From positions 62,001 to 126,000 of the forward strand of contig BLAL01000299.1 of NCBI GenBank assembly GCA_015698045.1: a stretch of DNA of 64,000 bases, given 5' to 3'. Of the stretch, positions 1 through 11,043 are shown in pieces. Position numbers and translations under genes: made by a program. Source of the DNA: Rhizophagus clarus. Its lineage: Eukaryota > Glomeromycota > Glomeromycetes > Glomerales > Glomeraceae. Below the pieces are notes generated by a model. That model saw nothing but the letters and a program-made list of their open reading frames with translations, had not been told where the DNA came from and did no database searches. Each line of letters starts with the position of its first letter. The first letter of the stretch is position 1.

Positions 1-397
1 TTTTTTTTTTTTTTCATACTTTTTTTCAAATTATTTTTTTCTCATTCTTTTTACATAACCTATGTTTATACATCAAAAATAATTAATAAAACGAAACGAA
101 ACAAAAGTCAGTTTGAAAAAAAAAGAAAAAACAAAAAAAAAAAAAATTTCCTTATATGTTATCATTACACATATTATAACGAAGTTTTTGTAATCTTTAA
201 AGCATTTTCTTGTTTATATGCATGCATCCTATGCATCATAACTATTGCAGTATTTTACATCAACAGAAGCTTTTTTTTATTTATTCTATTCTACATATAA
301 ATAAAATCTGATATATATATATATAGTTTTTTATCTGAAATACTTTTCGAAATTTGTTCGAGGATTAAAATTAGCCAATTTCTGTCTCGAAAATATA
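1..397. other. 5' flank of tau-like gene, no gene seen
   Basis: AT-rich, with poly-T and poly-A runs and a short TA run near 311-325. It precedes the start codon at 398 and probably holds the promoter and 5' UTR of that gene. No open frame or RNA gene is recognisable. Confidence 0.5.
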
Positions 398-2456
398 ATG
401 GCAGCTATTCAATCAAGATTACCGGCACCTCCGTCACTTAAAGTAACTGAAAAGGAGACTACTAAGCCAAATATTACAACGAAACTTCGAAAACCAAATT
501 TCATAACTTCCACTATTTTACGGCCCGCTACTACACAAACTACTACTTCACCAATTGCGCCTTCTTCGAAACCAACACAATCTACAGAACAAGAAGCGCT
601 TAAAACTCAATCAAAATCTCTATTAAAGAAGCCATCATCATATAAAAATATTTCACTCCAAACAACACAAATAACTCAAACAACTCAAGTGACTCAAACT
701 AATCCCCCCGTAACAACAAAAATAGTGAATGGTCCTCCCGCAGCAAAAAGAATTGTGAATGGTCCTTCCGCAGTAATAAATGACCCTTCCGCAGCAAAGA
801 GAGTAGTAAATGGTCCTCCCGCAGCAAAGAGAGTAGTGAATGGTCCTCCTGCAACAACACAAGACACCTCCGATATAAGTGATACTTCATCTCAAACTAG
901 CAGTAATAATTCTTCTAATAGTGCTGATGGTAACAAGTCTGCAAAGTTTTCCAATGTAAAATCACGTGTAGGCTCATTTGAGAATATAAAACATAAGCCG
1001 AAAAGTAGTGACGTAAAAATATGTTCAGAAAAAAAGGATTTTTCCAATGTGAAATCGCGTATAGGCTCATTAGAAAATGCAAATCATGCACCAAAGGGAG
1101 GGGAAGTAAAAATATTTTCCGAAAAGACTGATTATTCAAAGGCGAAGTCACGTGTAGGTTCATTTGACAATGTTAAACACGAGACAAAAGGTAAAAATAA
1201 TTTATTTTTGGCTTATTCTCAATCTAAAATAATTCACTGATTGATTATTAATTTATATACTGCAAGGTGGTAATGTTAAAATTTTTTCCAGCAAACCCGA
1301 CTTTAAAAGTGTGCATTCACGTATTGGTTCTTTGGATAATATTGATTATGTTCCAAAAGGTGGTGATAAAGTAATATTTAATGATAAATTAGATTTCTCC
1401 AGTGTAAGATCTCGAGTTGGCTCTTTAGATAATATTAATCATACTCCAAAGGGTGGTGACATAACAATATTTGATAGTAAATTACAACTTTCTGAAGTGA
1501 AATCTCGAGTTGGCTCTTTAGATAATATTAATCATACTCCAAAGGGCGGTGACATAACAGTATTTGATAGTAAATTACAGCTTCCTGAAGTAAAATCTCG
1601 AGTTGGATCTTTAGATAATATTAATCATACTCCAAAGGGTGGTGATATTAAAATATTTAATCAAAAATTAAAATTTAAGGAATATGCAACTCCAAAAATT
1701 ATTACTCGTTCTGTTTCAAGCAATAGTTCTTCATTTGTCGCCGATGATGATAGATCAAGTCTTGTTTATAGTCCTGTATCTTCTCTTGCTTTGGATGAGG
1801 CCCCTGAAGAAGTTAATGATCCTCCACAGGAACAATGCGATATTCAAACCCCTAGTGTTGAGGTTTTATCTCCTATTATAGAAAATTTTGGTATTGAAGA
1901 AGAATATGAAGAAGAAGTAGAAGTAGAAGAATCATCAATTCCTGTTTATATGAATGAGGCCGAACTTTCATTTGAAGTCCATGATTCTTTTCAACAGGGA
2001 AAAGTCCTAAACGAAGAAACAAACAAGCACACAGAATTTTATTCTGGAAAAGAAACTAATTTCAATCATCAAGATCAGAACCTTTCTGGTAAAGAAACAT
2101 ATAATCAACTACATGAAATCGTATGTGAGGAAGAGGCGGAAGAAATTTACGAAAATGATGATCATGATAACGATGGTGAATTTAATTCACAAACAGAATC
2201 TACATACATAAGAGAATCTACTATATATACCATGAATGAATCTTCTTTGAATGATACTGATTTATCTTTTGAAGTTAATGTATTAAGAAAATCAATTTTA
2301 TTATCTAATGTTACTGATAGAAATTCTATCGTTGAAGATGTAAACCTTAAACCACTTAAAGAATATGAAATTCCTCCTGAAAACGAGAGTGAATTGCCTA
2401 AAGAACCTGAATTAACTATCGCCCAACAACGTGCTTATGATGAATCTTGGATATAG
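398..2456 (+). CDS. tau/MAP2/MAP4-like microtubule-associated protein
   Basis: Two exons, 398..1190 and 1267..2456, give about 660 residues. The 76-nt GT-AG intron splits a Gly codon inside the third repeat, and joining restores the repeat exactly. From about residue 184 there are seven tandem repeats of about 31 residues with the core V-K-S-R-V-G-S-L-D-N-I-N-H-x-P-K-G-G-D-x-x-I-F. This matches the tubulin-binding repeat of animal tau, MAP2 and MAP4 in period and in the positions of KS, GS, N, H, P and GG. The family binds and stabilises microtubules; that role here is inferred. The N-terminus is Pro/Thr/Ser/Lys-rich with short NGPPAAKR repeats, as in a tau projection domain. The C-terminal 240 residues are acidic and low in complexity. 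No signal peptide or membrane segment. The start is the first ATG in the open frame, after stops upstream. Confidence 0.85.
720..861 (+). repeat. 30-bp coding minisatellite (NGPPAAKR repeats)
   Basis: About five imperfect copies of a 10-residue unit (I/V-V-N-G-P-P-A-A-K-R) lie in the N-terminal part of the tau-like protein. One unit is shortened. They are nearly identical at DNA level, which points to slippage or unequal exchange. Confidence 0.75.
947..1680 (+). repeat. seven 93-bp tandem repeats encoding tau-type modules
   Basis: Seven 31-codon units, interrupted by the intron at 1191-1266. The last three (from about 1399) are nearly identical at nucleotide level, and the first two are more divergent. 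Known tau isoforms have three or four such repeats; seven is a larger array. Confidence 0.85.
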
Positions 2457-3280
2457 ATTTAAAAACAAAAATTTTATTTGTATATATTTTTAATATTTTC
2501 ATTGAGTAAATTTTATTGGTCCATGAAAGCGTTGATCGCAATATTTATTTCATTACGATTTCGAGAGAACTTCTATGGTTTTACATTTTTACTTAATCGA
2601 TTGCAGTATTTTCCGTGTCCTGGATTGACATTGACCATACCATAAAGAGTGAGAATCATATTAAATATATTTACCATAATTTACAACCTCTTTAGTAAAC
2701 CTATTTTTAAGATTATTCTTTATTAAACTTGATTTTGTATATATATATATATATATTCATATATATAATAAATTAAAATTAAATATTTGTTTTAAAACAT
2801 TGTTGATTGTGTTAAATGAAAAAGGTAGATCGAAATAAGTTATTAATTTTACAGTTAATTCATTTGATTCGAATCTGTTTTTTACTTTATTTGCAGAAAT
2901 TTTTCTACTAATTTTTTAACAAAATCTTCACAAACGCCACATTCGAAATTTCACTATAAACTGTGACTGCGGTTTTTTTTTTAACGAAAGTATGAAACTA
3001 ATTTGAAAACTACTACTTAAATAATAGTATATTGATACACATAACATAGCATATAAAACTTTTACCAGCATAATTATGCCTTTGATACATTCAGATAATC
3101 AGGCACCTACACCATTACGCGAAAATCTTTAAAGGAAAATTTGACGACTACCTACTGCTTACCAAATTTCTGGTTTACGCGTACTGTTGTGGCTGTGAAA
3201 CAAGATCAGCCACGATTTTTATAAAATAAAACATAAATTGAAATTAGTTATTACGTATTCTTTTGGTGGTAAACTAAAAA
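2457..3280. other. intergenic: tau-like 3' end and VPS54 upstream region
   Basis: AT-rich, with a (TA)n run near 2738-2754 and AATAAA-like motifs soon after the stop at 2456. No supported gene. The last few hundred bases probably hold the VPS54 promoter. Confidence 0.5.
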
Positions 3281-6200
3281 ATGGATAGAGGCGAGGAGAT
3301 TAACCAAAACTCAAAATCGTCCTCTGTAGACGCCGAGTCTTCAGTAGCCGGGCGTTCTGATTCTACCTCACCGAAATCCTCAAAAACTCAAGGATCAGAT
3401 GCAACACCACCACAAACTCCTCGTCGTTTCTCTTCTTCTTCAGCTCGTAGCTTTGATAATAGCGACTACTATAATACTACACTCAAAAATCAACGAGTTT
3501 CTTCAACGATGTCTTTATATAGTAGAGGTTATAGTCGGGGTCTTACACGTCGTGTTTCAATGAATTCGTCGATATCGAATTTTAGCACAATGTCAGAGAC
3601 TTCACTTCCTTGGACTACCAAGGTATTTTCATTGATTCATATTAACCTGCATGATATTTTTGGCCGATTTGCGAGTTTTAGAGAATTTCGGAGATTCTTA
3701 ATATCATGATATTTTACGTTTTTTTAATTTAGTTATGAAGCTGAAAAGAATTGAATCAAGAATTTTCTTTGTATTCATTAATATATTTTTTTATTCTTTT
3801 TTCTAAAAAAAATTTAATTCATAAAAGGACATCGGTTTCAACGGTATTTTTCATTTTATTGGGTTGGGAGATTTTTAAATTGGTTTGTAATTTGATATTA
3901 AATTCATGGTCTGATTTGATAAAAAATTGTTATAATTGTTAGCGATTTCTGGAGTGTTAAATAACCCAAACACGAAATCACCTAACAGTGTAAGACCTTC
4001 GAAGAACGACATTCCAACAGTACCTCACGTTAATATAAGGAAAGTTAAGCCATCCGATTTTAATAGTTATATAAAACAAATTACCCCTGTATTCGAAAGG
4101 TACAGTCATAATAAGGAGCTTGATGCTGAAGGTTTACAATCAAGAAAATCCACACTACCCTTAACAGAATCTCCGGTTTCATCCGTAACTAATTTATTGG
4201 CAAACAATCTTGAGAATTTACAAGCCTCTAAAGAGACAGAAAGTCAGATTCCAGTTCATCGACTTGCTAGTACACGAAATCCTTACACAGTTCATTTACC
4301 TCTTCCTTCACCAGGAGATGATCGAACACCTGAACCTGTCATAGAACTTCCATTATTAGAGACAGTTCCTTCAATATTTTTTGATCCCGAGTTTAATTTA
4401 GAAAATCCTCGAACTTTTGACACTGTTTGTGAACAAACAGATATTATAGGGGGTAATCCTAATAATCCTACAATTTCAACAAACGCGATTTTACAAGAAA
4501 AACTTTCACATTATCTTGATACGGTTGAAGTCCATTTAATTAAAGAAATTTCATTAAGATCATCTTCATTTTTTGCCGCTTTATCAAATCTTCAAGCTTT
4601 GCATTCTGAAACATTAGAATGTATTTCACAAATTAATAATTTAAGAGAAAAATTAGATGAAGTAGATAATTCTCAAGCAAAAAAAGGACTTGAAGTTGTT
4701 AGATTAAAAAGACGTCGAGTAAATATGGGAAAATTTTATGAAGGATTAAGAATGGTTTCTGAAATCAGATCTACTCAACCAATGATACAGGTATTACTGG
4801 GACAAGGGGATTATTTTTCTGCTTTAGATTTAATAGATGAGGCAAATAATATATTGCATGGTGATGAGAACCAAAAGATACGATTGGAAGAAAAAATTAT
4901 TGAACAAAGAACAAAAAATTTGGAAATAACAGATCCTAGAACTACAATGGTACGGCGATTAAGTAATGTAGCCGACGGGTTTAAAAGGTCAGGAACCATT
5001 GATTTGAGAGGTGTTAAAGTACTTATGCACTTTAGTGGCCAACTTGCCGAAATGCACAAATCGATTGGAGTGATGATGGAAAATGATTTATTAAATATGT
5101 TGTTTCTTGATTTTGAAGAAAACGTTGAAAACGTAAATAAGGCAGATATAATACGATCACTTTATAATTACAAAATACCACAATCAGCGAAACAAAGTTA
5201 CAATTACAAAATACCACAGTCGGCGAAACACAGCACTACATCTATAAGGGTTGCTATTGATTCAGAAATAATGGAAAAGGAGGATAATTTGAAAAAAAGA
5301 ATAACTCCACTTGTTTTAGGGCTATACAGAGTAAATCGGTTTGCTTCCACTTTGCATGCATATCATGAAAGAATATTAGAAGAGATTAAAAAAATAATTC
5401 AGATTCAAAAGGTAATTTAAACGTGAAAAGAGAAAGAGAAAAAAATCTCGATTAATCATTCGGTATATTTTTAGCACAATCCGCCATCTACACCACATGC
5501 CGATTCAAGAGATGAACAATTAAACGATTTTTCAAAAGAACAGAGGTATGATTTACTTTATAGACAATTTTTTTTTTTTTTTAGAAAAAAAATAGTTTTA
5601 TTTATTAATATATCTCTAGTTCAAGAATGACAAAATTTTTAAAGGGAATGACTTTTGATGCATTCCTAGATATGCTTTTATCTATATATGCTGTTTTACT
5701 TGAAGGAATGAAAAGAATTGCGATATATAACGAGCTCTTTACAACAATATTAGGAGATGTAGATATATCGGGTTATCAAATCCAAAAAGGCACAAATATT
5801 TCAGAGGAAGAGACAAAATCATTATATGAAGATGACAACCAAACTTTAGAGAATGTATTTGACACTAAAGATGAACAGGCGACGGTTACATCAAAGAACA
5901 GTTCAAATAGTTCTCTCGATAAAGATTCCAAAATCAAGAATGATTCAAATAGTTCTCTTGATAAGCAAACTTTATCTAGAAAGGATTCCAATAGCTCGAT
6001 AGATAAAGAAGAAATTCCTAAAAGTGATTCGTCTAGTTCTCTCAATTCAACTAGTTCACTAAATTCCAAGTTCAGCGCTCTTAAGATTACAACAGGGATT
6101 AAATCTATAATACAAAAAACTTCTTCTTTAACAAATAAATCTTCACTACCTACTCCGCCTGAAAAAGAAACAACCATAACATCACCTTTGGCTAATGCAA

Positions 6201-8159
6201 AATCAAAAAAATCCAAGTCTGATTCCAGTAATCATTCACAATCAATGTCAGATTCTGCAGAAATTGTATATGCTGCTGCTGATTTAGCACATGTTCGTTG
6301 TGCTAATTTAATTGCGGTGAGAGCAGATCAAAATGCTCAACTTAATCAGAAGGACTTTTATAGATTATTTAACGTTACTTCGGCATTTGTTTTAGAGTGT
6401 GAAGGGTTATGTGGTCGAATGTGTTATGGTTTGCGCGGGACGATCACGTCACAGGTAAAATCTGACACTTAAGTTAATTAGTTTATATTCTTTTTTCTTC
6501 GAGTTTTAATCATGATTCACTTCATAGGCAAAAGCTTTCTTGAATCATTTTCATATGGAAAGAACAAGACAAGCAGCCACGCTTGTTGAAAATGAGCAAT
6601 GGGTGCAAGAACAAGTACCTATCGATTTTCAACGTATTATAGATAAAATAGTTAATGCTGCAACATCAGGATTATCAGAATTTAAGGATGATCCTTCAGA
6701 TCCTACATCATCCCCAATTTCACCAGTTTTTCCTATGACAGGATTACGTAATGGCGACAATGAGAATGGTACTATTAATACTTCTAGTGGTACAAAAACG
6801 ACGCCTGTTAATCAAATAAATAGTGGTAGTAGTAAATATATATTTGTTGAAGAGAGAAGATTTTTCGTGGTTGGATGCAGTTTAACATTAATTAAATTGC
6901 TTGGAGATTATTTGAGATGTATTGCAAATGTACCTCCTATAACTACGGAGACTATGAATAGAATTGTTGATATCTTAAATTTATTTAATTCTCGAACTTG
7001 TCAGGTTATATTGGGGGCTGGTGCTATGAGGTCTGCGGGGCTAAAAAATATTACTGCAAAACACTTAGGTATGCTTTATGGTTTCAAAGGGAGAGGAGAG
7101 AAAGTAAATTTTATTAATATGATACGTATTTTTTGAATATTAGCTCTTGCATCTCAATCACTTGGACTTATGATTATTTTAATTCCATTCATTCGTGAAT
7201 GTATAAGACATAGTCTTAATGAAAAACAAGCTGTCATGCTTACAGAATTCGATCGAATTAAAAGGGTATTTTCACTTTGTATTAAAAAAATTTTTTTTGA
7301 CAATAATTAATAATATTTTATTTCATAATAGGATTATATTAATCACCAAAATGAGGTACATGGCAAATTAGTGTCTATTATGAGTGAACGATTAGCAATT
7401 CATTTAAAATCATTCCAGGTGTGCTATATTTTTTTCTTCGGCTCATAAATAATTTTTAAGATTTATAAAATGTTCTATGATCAAAAATACCCCTTGTCAT
7501 GGTTGTTTCATGATTACCATTTCATAACTTATATTTATTGAATTATTTCGTATATTGTTAATTACACTATTAATAATAAATTTATTTTTAAAATAATTAA
7601 GGCTATAGACTGGAATGAAGAAAGTACAAGAAAAGGTCCTAATCAATATATGGAAGTATTAGTGAAAGAAACAACTACATTACATAAAGTATTAAATAAA
7701 TATTTACCACCAGAAATTTTACAAGTGAGATAGTTTTTTGAGCACTAAATTTACACGAAAATAAAAAAAAGTTTATACTAATGGTTGTCATATTATTTAT
7801 TTTAGAATGTAATGACAGAAGTATTTAATTCATCCAATTCAAAACTTTCCGAAGAAATTGGTAATATTAAATTTATTACAGCTATTGGTAAAAGAAGGTA
7901 TATTTTTTTTATTATTATATTATTTATCCATCAATATATTTTAAACTAACAGGTTTTTTTTTTTATTTAATTAAGGTTAATGACGGATGCTCAATATTAC
8001 GTTAGAAAATTATCAACATTAGAAGGGTTACAAGGTCCTTCAAATGATTTAGAAATAGCAGTTAATAATATACAAATTAATGAAATTAATGATAATTCAT
8101 CAAAAGAAGATTTATCAAGTACAACAACTAAAATTACAAATATTTCATCATCAAAATAA
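3281..8159 (+). CDS. VPS54: VPS54, GARP complex subunit
   Basis: Eleven exons are inferred: 3281..3622, 3828..3843, 3943..5411, 5475..5545, 5620..6454, 6528..7068, 7144..7265, 7332..7418, 7602..7724, 7806..7897 and 7976..8159. All have GT-AG borders and consistent phase, giving about 1,293 residues. VPS54 works with VPS51, VPS52 and VPS53 in the GARP complex, which tethers endosome-derived vesicles at the trans-Golgi. The motif W-T-T-K-D-I-G-F-N-A-I-S-x-V-L-N-N near residue 112 is typical of fungal VPS54. A helical region near residues 305-365 fits the VPS54 N-terminal domain, and the block from residue about 912 (AKAFLNHFHMERTR) fits the C-terminal domain. It is longer than most orthologues because of Ser-rich tracts: one at the N-terminus and one at about 5890-6080 with SNSSLDK-like repeats. 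Neighbours share no obvious pathway. Confidence 0.88.
3828..3843 (+). other. VPS54: 16-nt micro-exon of VPS54
   Basis: A 16-nt exon flanked by AG at 3826-3827 and GT at 3844-3845. It encodes D-I-G-F-N plus the first base of an Ala codon. It enters in phase 0 and leaves in phase 1, exactly what the flanking exons need, and it supplies the conserved DIGFNAIS motif. Without it the two large exons do not join in frame. Confidence 0.8.
5162..5233 (+). repeat. 36-bp tandem duplication inside VPS54 exon 3
   Basis: Two copies (5162-5197 and 5198-5233) differ at a few bases and encode a doubled 12-residue segment, Y-N-Y-K-I-P-Q-S-A-K-x-S. The reading frame is kept. Confidence 0.85.
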
Positions 8160-8451
8160 TTTTATTTAAACATAATTTTTATATATTAATATTTTTATTT
8201 TTAGAATTTTTCTAAACAGGTCGTGAAATATAATTGGTGATACGCGATCCGTGTTTGCAAACATTTAGTTTTTTGTATCAGTTTATTTATCATACACTAT
8301 TAAAAAAAATTATAAGTAAAATAAACAAAATTAGATATGTATATACATATACACATATATTGTATGCTTTTATTTATTAGTCCGAAGTGTAACATATTTT
8401 TACGCAAAAGGTTCCCCGTTTCGGCGTTTTCTAGTTGCTAGTTGTTGTATT
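8160..8451. other. convergent 3' ends of VPS54 and PCCB
   Basis: This 292-bp gap separates two converging stop codons. It is AT-rich and contains A/T-rich polyadenylation-like motifs on both strands. No gene is seen. Confidence 0.5.
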
Positions 8452-10694
8452 TTAAAGAGGACAATTATCATGTTTTTTGTAAATCAATGGTAATTGCTTA
8501 TGAGTTAATACTGCCAAATCTTCAATAATTCTCTTTCTTGTCGCAGCGGGTAAAATAATATCATCAATATATCTAAATTTTATTAAAATTGAATTTAAAA
8601 TTTTGTTTAAAATTGGAATGAACAAATATTTCAACTTACCCTCTTTGTGCTGCTGGTATAGGATTAGCAAACTATATAAAGACGATAATAAATGTTAAAT
8701 GTTTGTTAACCAAATTTAATTAATTTTGACTTATATGATATTCTTACCTTTTCTGTTTATTAGACACAAAAATAAATTGAAAATAAAAATTAGTTTAAAT
8801 CCGTTTTCTTTTTAATTCAAATCACAACTTACCAATATATTCATGTTCAGATTGAGTTCTGTCTTCAACATGACGGAAAATAATTTCCACAGCACCTTTT
8901 GCTCCCATAACAGCAATTTCACCAGTTGGCCAAGCATAATTCATCTAAAGAACTTTTAAATCAGTATTATAATTACCAAAAGAAAATAGAAAATTACTTA
9001 CATCACCACGAAGATGTTTACTAGACATAACATCATATGCACCACCATAAGCTTTTCTTGTAATGATAGTAATTTTGGGTACAGTAGCTTCTGCATAAGC
9101 GTAAAGTAATTTAGCTCCGTGCCTAATAATACCGTTATGTTCTTGAGCAGTACCGGGTAAGAAACCAGGTACATCAACTAAAGTAATAATAGGTATATTA
9201 AAAGCATCACAAAATCTCACAAATCTAGCAGCTTTAACACTGCTATTAATATCTAATACTCCTGAAGATACTAAGGGTTGATTACCAATTATTGATACTG
9301 TTTTACCCCCCATTCTGGCAAACCCAATCACAATATTTTTTGCATAATCTGGCATTATTTCAAAAAAGTAACCATCATCTATTAATCTTGTTATTATCTC
9401 TCTCATATCATATGCCTTTGATGAATCTACCGGAATTATATGATTTAATGATGGATCTGCTCGATCTGTTGGATCATCTGAATGACGTGTTGGTGCTTGC
9501 TCTCTATTTGATAATGGTAAGAAATCCATAAAATCCCGCAATCTATTTAAATGTTAAAGGACAGAAAAAATTAGCAAAAATGAAATATTGTAAGTGAATC
9601 AACAAAATACCTTTGGATAGCTTCAATGTCATTTTCAAAAGCAGCATGTGCAACACCTTAGTTAAAGGGAGGATAAGTTGTTGCATTTCATTAGTTAAAC
9701 ATAATAACAATTTAATTACACACCAGAAATGACGGTATGTGTATTTGCACCGCCAAGTTCTTCTTGTGTTACGTCTTCATTGCAAACAGCTTTCACAACA
9801 TCAGGTCCAGTAACAAACAAATAAGAAGTATCACGAACCATAAAAGTGAAATCTGTAAGAGCTGGCGAATATACAGCACCACCTATCGAAAGAAAATTCA
9901 CCAAACTATATGTTTATCTATTTGGTTTTTTTTTTAAAAAAAAAAAATAATGTGTAAATCTATAACAAACCAGCACATGGACCCATTATTAAAGAAATTT
10001 GAGGTACAACACCAGAAGATAAAACATTTTTTTGAAAAATATCAGCATAACCGGCAAGAGAATCTACACCTTCTTGAATGCGAGCGCCACCAGAATCATT
10101 CAATCCAACAACAGGGGCACCAACTAACATAGCTTTATCCATAATTTTACAAATTTTTTGTGCATGCATTTTTGATAAACTGCCACCAAATGCTGTAAAA
10201 TCTTGTGAAAATGTAAAAATTCTTCGGCCATTTATGGTACCATGTCCTGTTACTACACCATCACCGATAACTTTGTTTTTATCCATACCAAAGTCTGTAC
10301 ATTGATGCTCAACAAAAGTATCATATTCGTTAAAAGAGCCTGGATCCAATAACAATTCGATACGTTCTCGTGCAGTCAGTTTTCCCTATTTTCATTATAC
10401 ACATTGTACAAATAAGAAATAATTATTTTAAAATAAAAAAAAAAATTTAATTATTACCTTTTGATGTTGAGTTTCAATACGCTTAAGACCACCACCAAGC
10501 TGAGCTTTAGCACGCATTATTTCAATACGAGCTAATGTCTCTTCTTCTTTAGTTCTTCCTGAGGCATATTTACGAGTTTGAATAGAAACAATTGGTTTTA
10601 TGAGCTGTTTAGCATTAAAAAAGACAATAGGTGAAATACGCGAAACTGAAGAAGAACGACTTGGAAAACAGGTAAATAATCCGATTTTATACAT
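8452..10694 (-). CDS. PCCB: propionyl-CoA carboxylase beta chain, mitochondrial
   Basis: Nine exons, in coding order: 10694..10458, 10385..9971, 9882..9724, 9656..9611, 9542..9002, 8944..8833, 8752..8748, 8671..8640 and 8572..8452. All phases agree and give about 555 residues, against 539 for human PCCB. PCCB is the carboxyltransferase half of propionyl-CoA carboxylase; it moves CO2 from biotin to propionyl-CoA to make methylmalonyl-CoA. Conserved carboxyltransferase blocks are visible: [74 protein letters not shown] and [18 protein letters not shown]. The N-terminus is rich in Arg, Ser and hydrophobic residues and lacks acidic ones, fitting a mitochondrial presequence. The [11 protein letters not shown] motif favours PCCB over methylcrotonyl-CoA carboxylase beta. 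It is divergent from the BCKDHA gene. Confidence 0.93.
8748..8752 (-). other. PCCB: 5-nt micro-exon of PCCB
   Basis: On the minus strand the sequence reads ..aaacag, then AAAAG, then gtaagaa. The five bases complete a Glu codon begun in the previous exon (phase 1) and add a Lys. This restores Y-I-E-K-F-A-N-P, matching the family consensus. Leaving it out shifts the frame of the last two exons. Confidence 0.75.
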
Positions 10695-11043
10695 AGTTAT
10701 TAATGAAGCTTCCTATCGAAAAAAAAAGGAAAAAAGACACACGTTATAGTAGATAACCTTCCTCAGTGATCTACATAAATCTGATGATGTTTTGCGTAAC
10801 TTAAATTGTTTTAGTATGTGTGGGGAATGTGGTACAAAATTCAATTCAGAACTTAATTTTTTATTCTTGCATAAATCCCAATTAGATAATTTTCTTCTTC
10901 GTCCTTCGCTTTTACTCTTCTTTAAATGTCGAAATTTTTTAATTGCTAATTCGTCCTTTTAATATTTACCTTTATTGCAAATATAAAAAAAGACGATTAG
11001 TAAAAGTGAATTTTATAAATCAATCATATCGGAGTTATTAAAC
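10695..11043. promoter_or_regulatory. 349-bp head-to-head spacer between PCCB and BCKDHA
   Basis: Both start codons point outward from this gap, so it probably holds both promoters and both 5' UTRs. No clear TATA pair or operator was recognised. The shared spacer could allow co-expression; that is inference. Confidence 0.55.

Noticed and set aside
8452..10694. Methylcrotonyl-CoA carboxylase beta as an alternative for the carboxyltransferase gene
   Set aside because: The [22 protein letters not shown] and C-terminal NCPL-type ending match PCCB.
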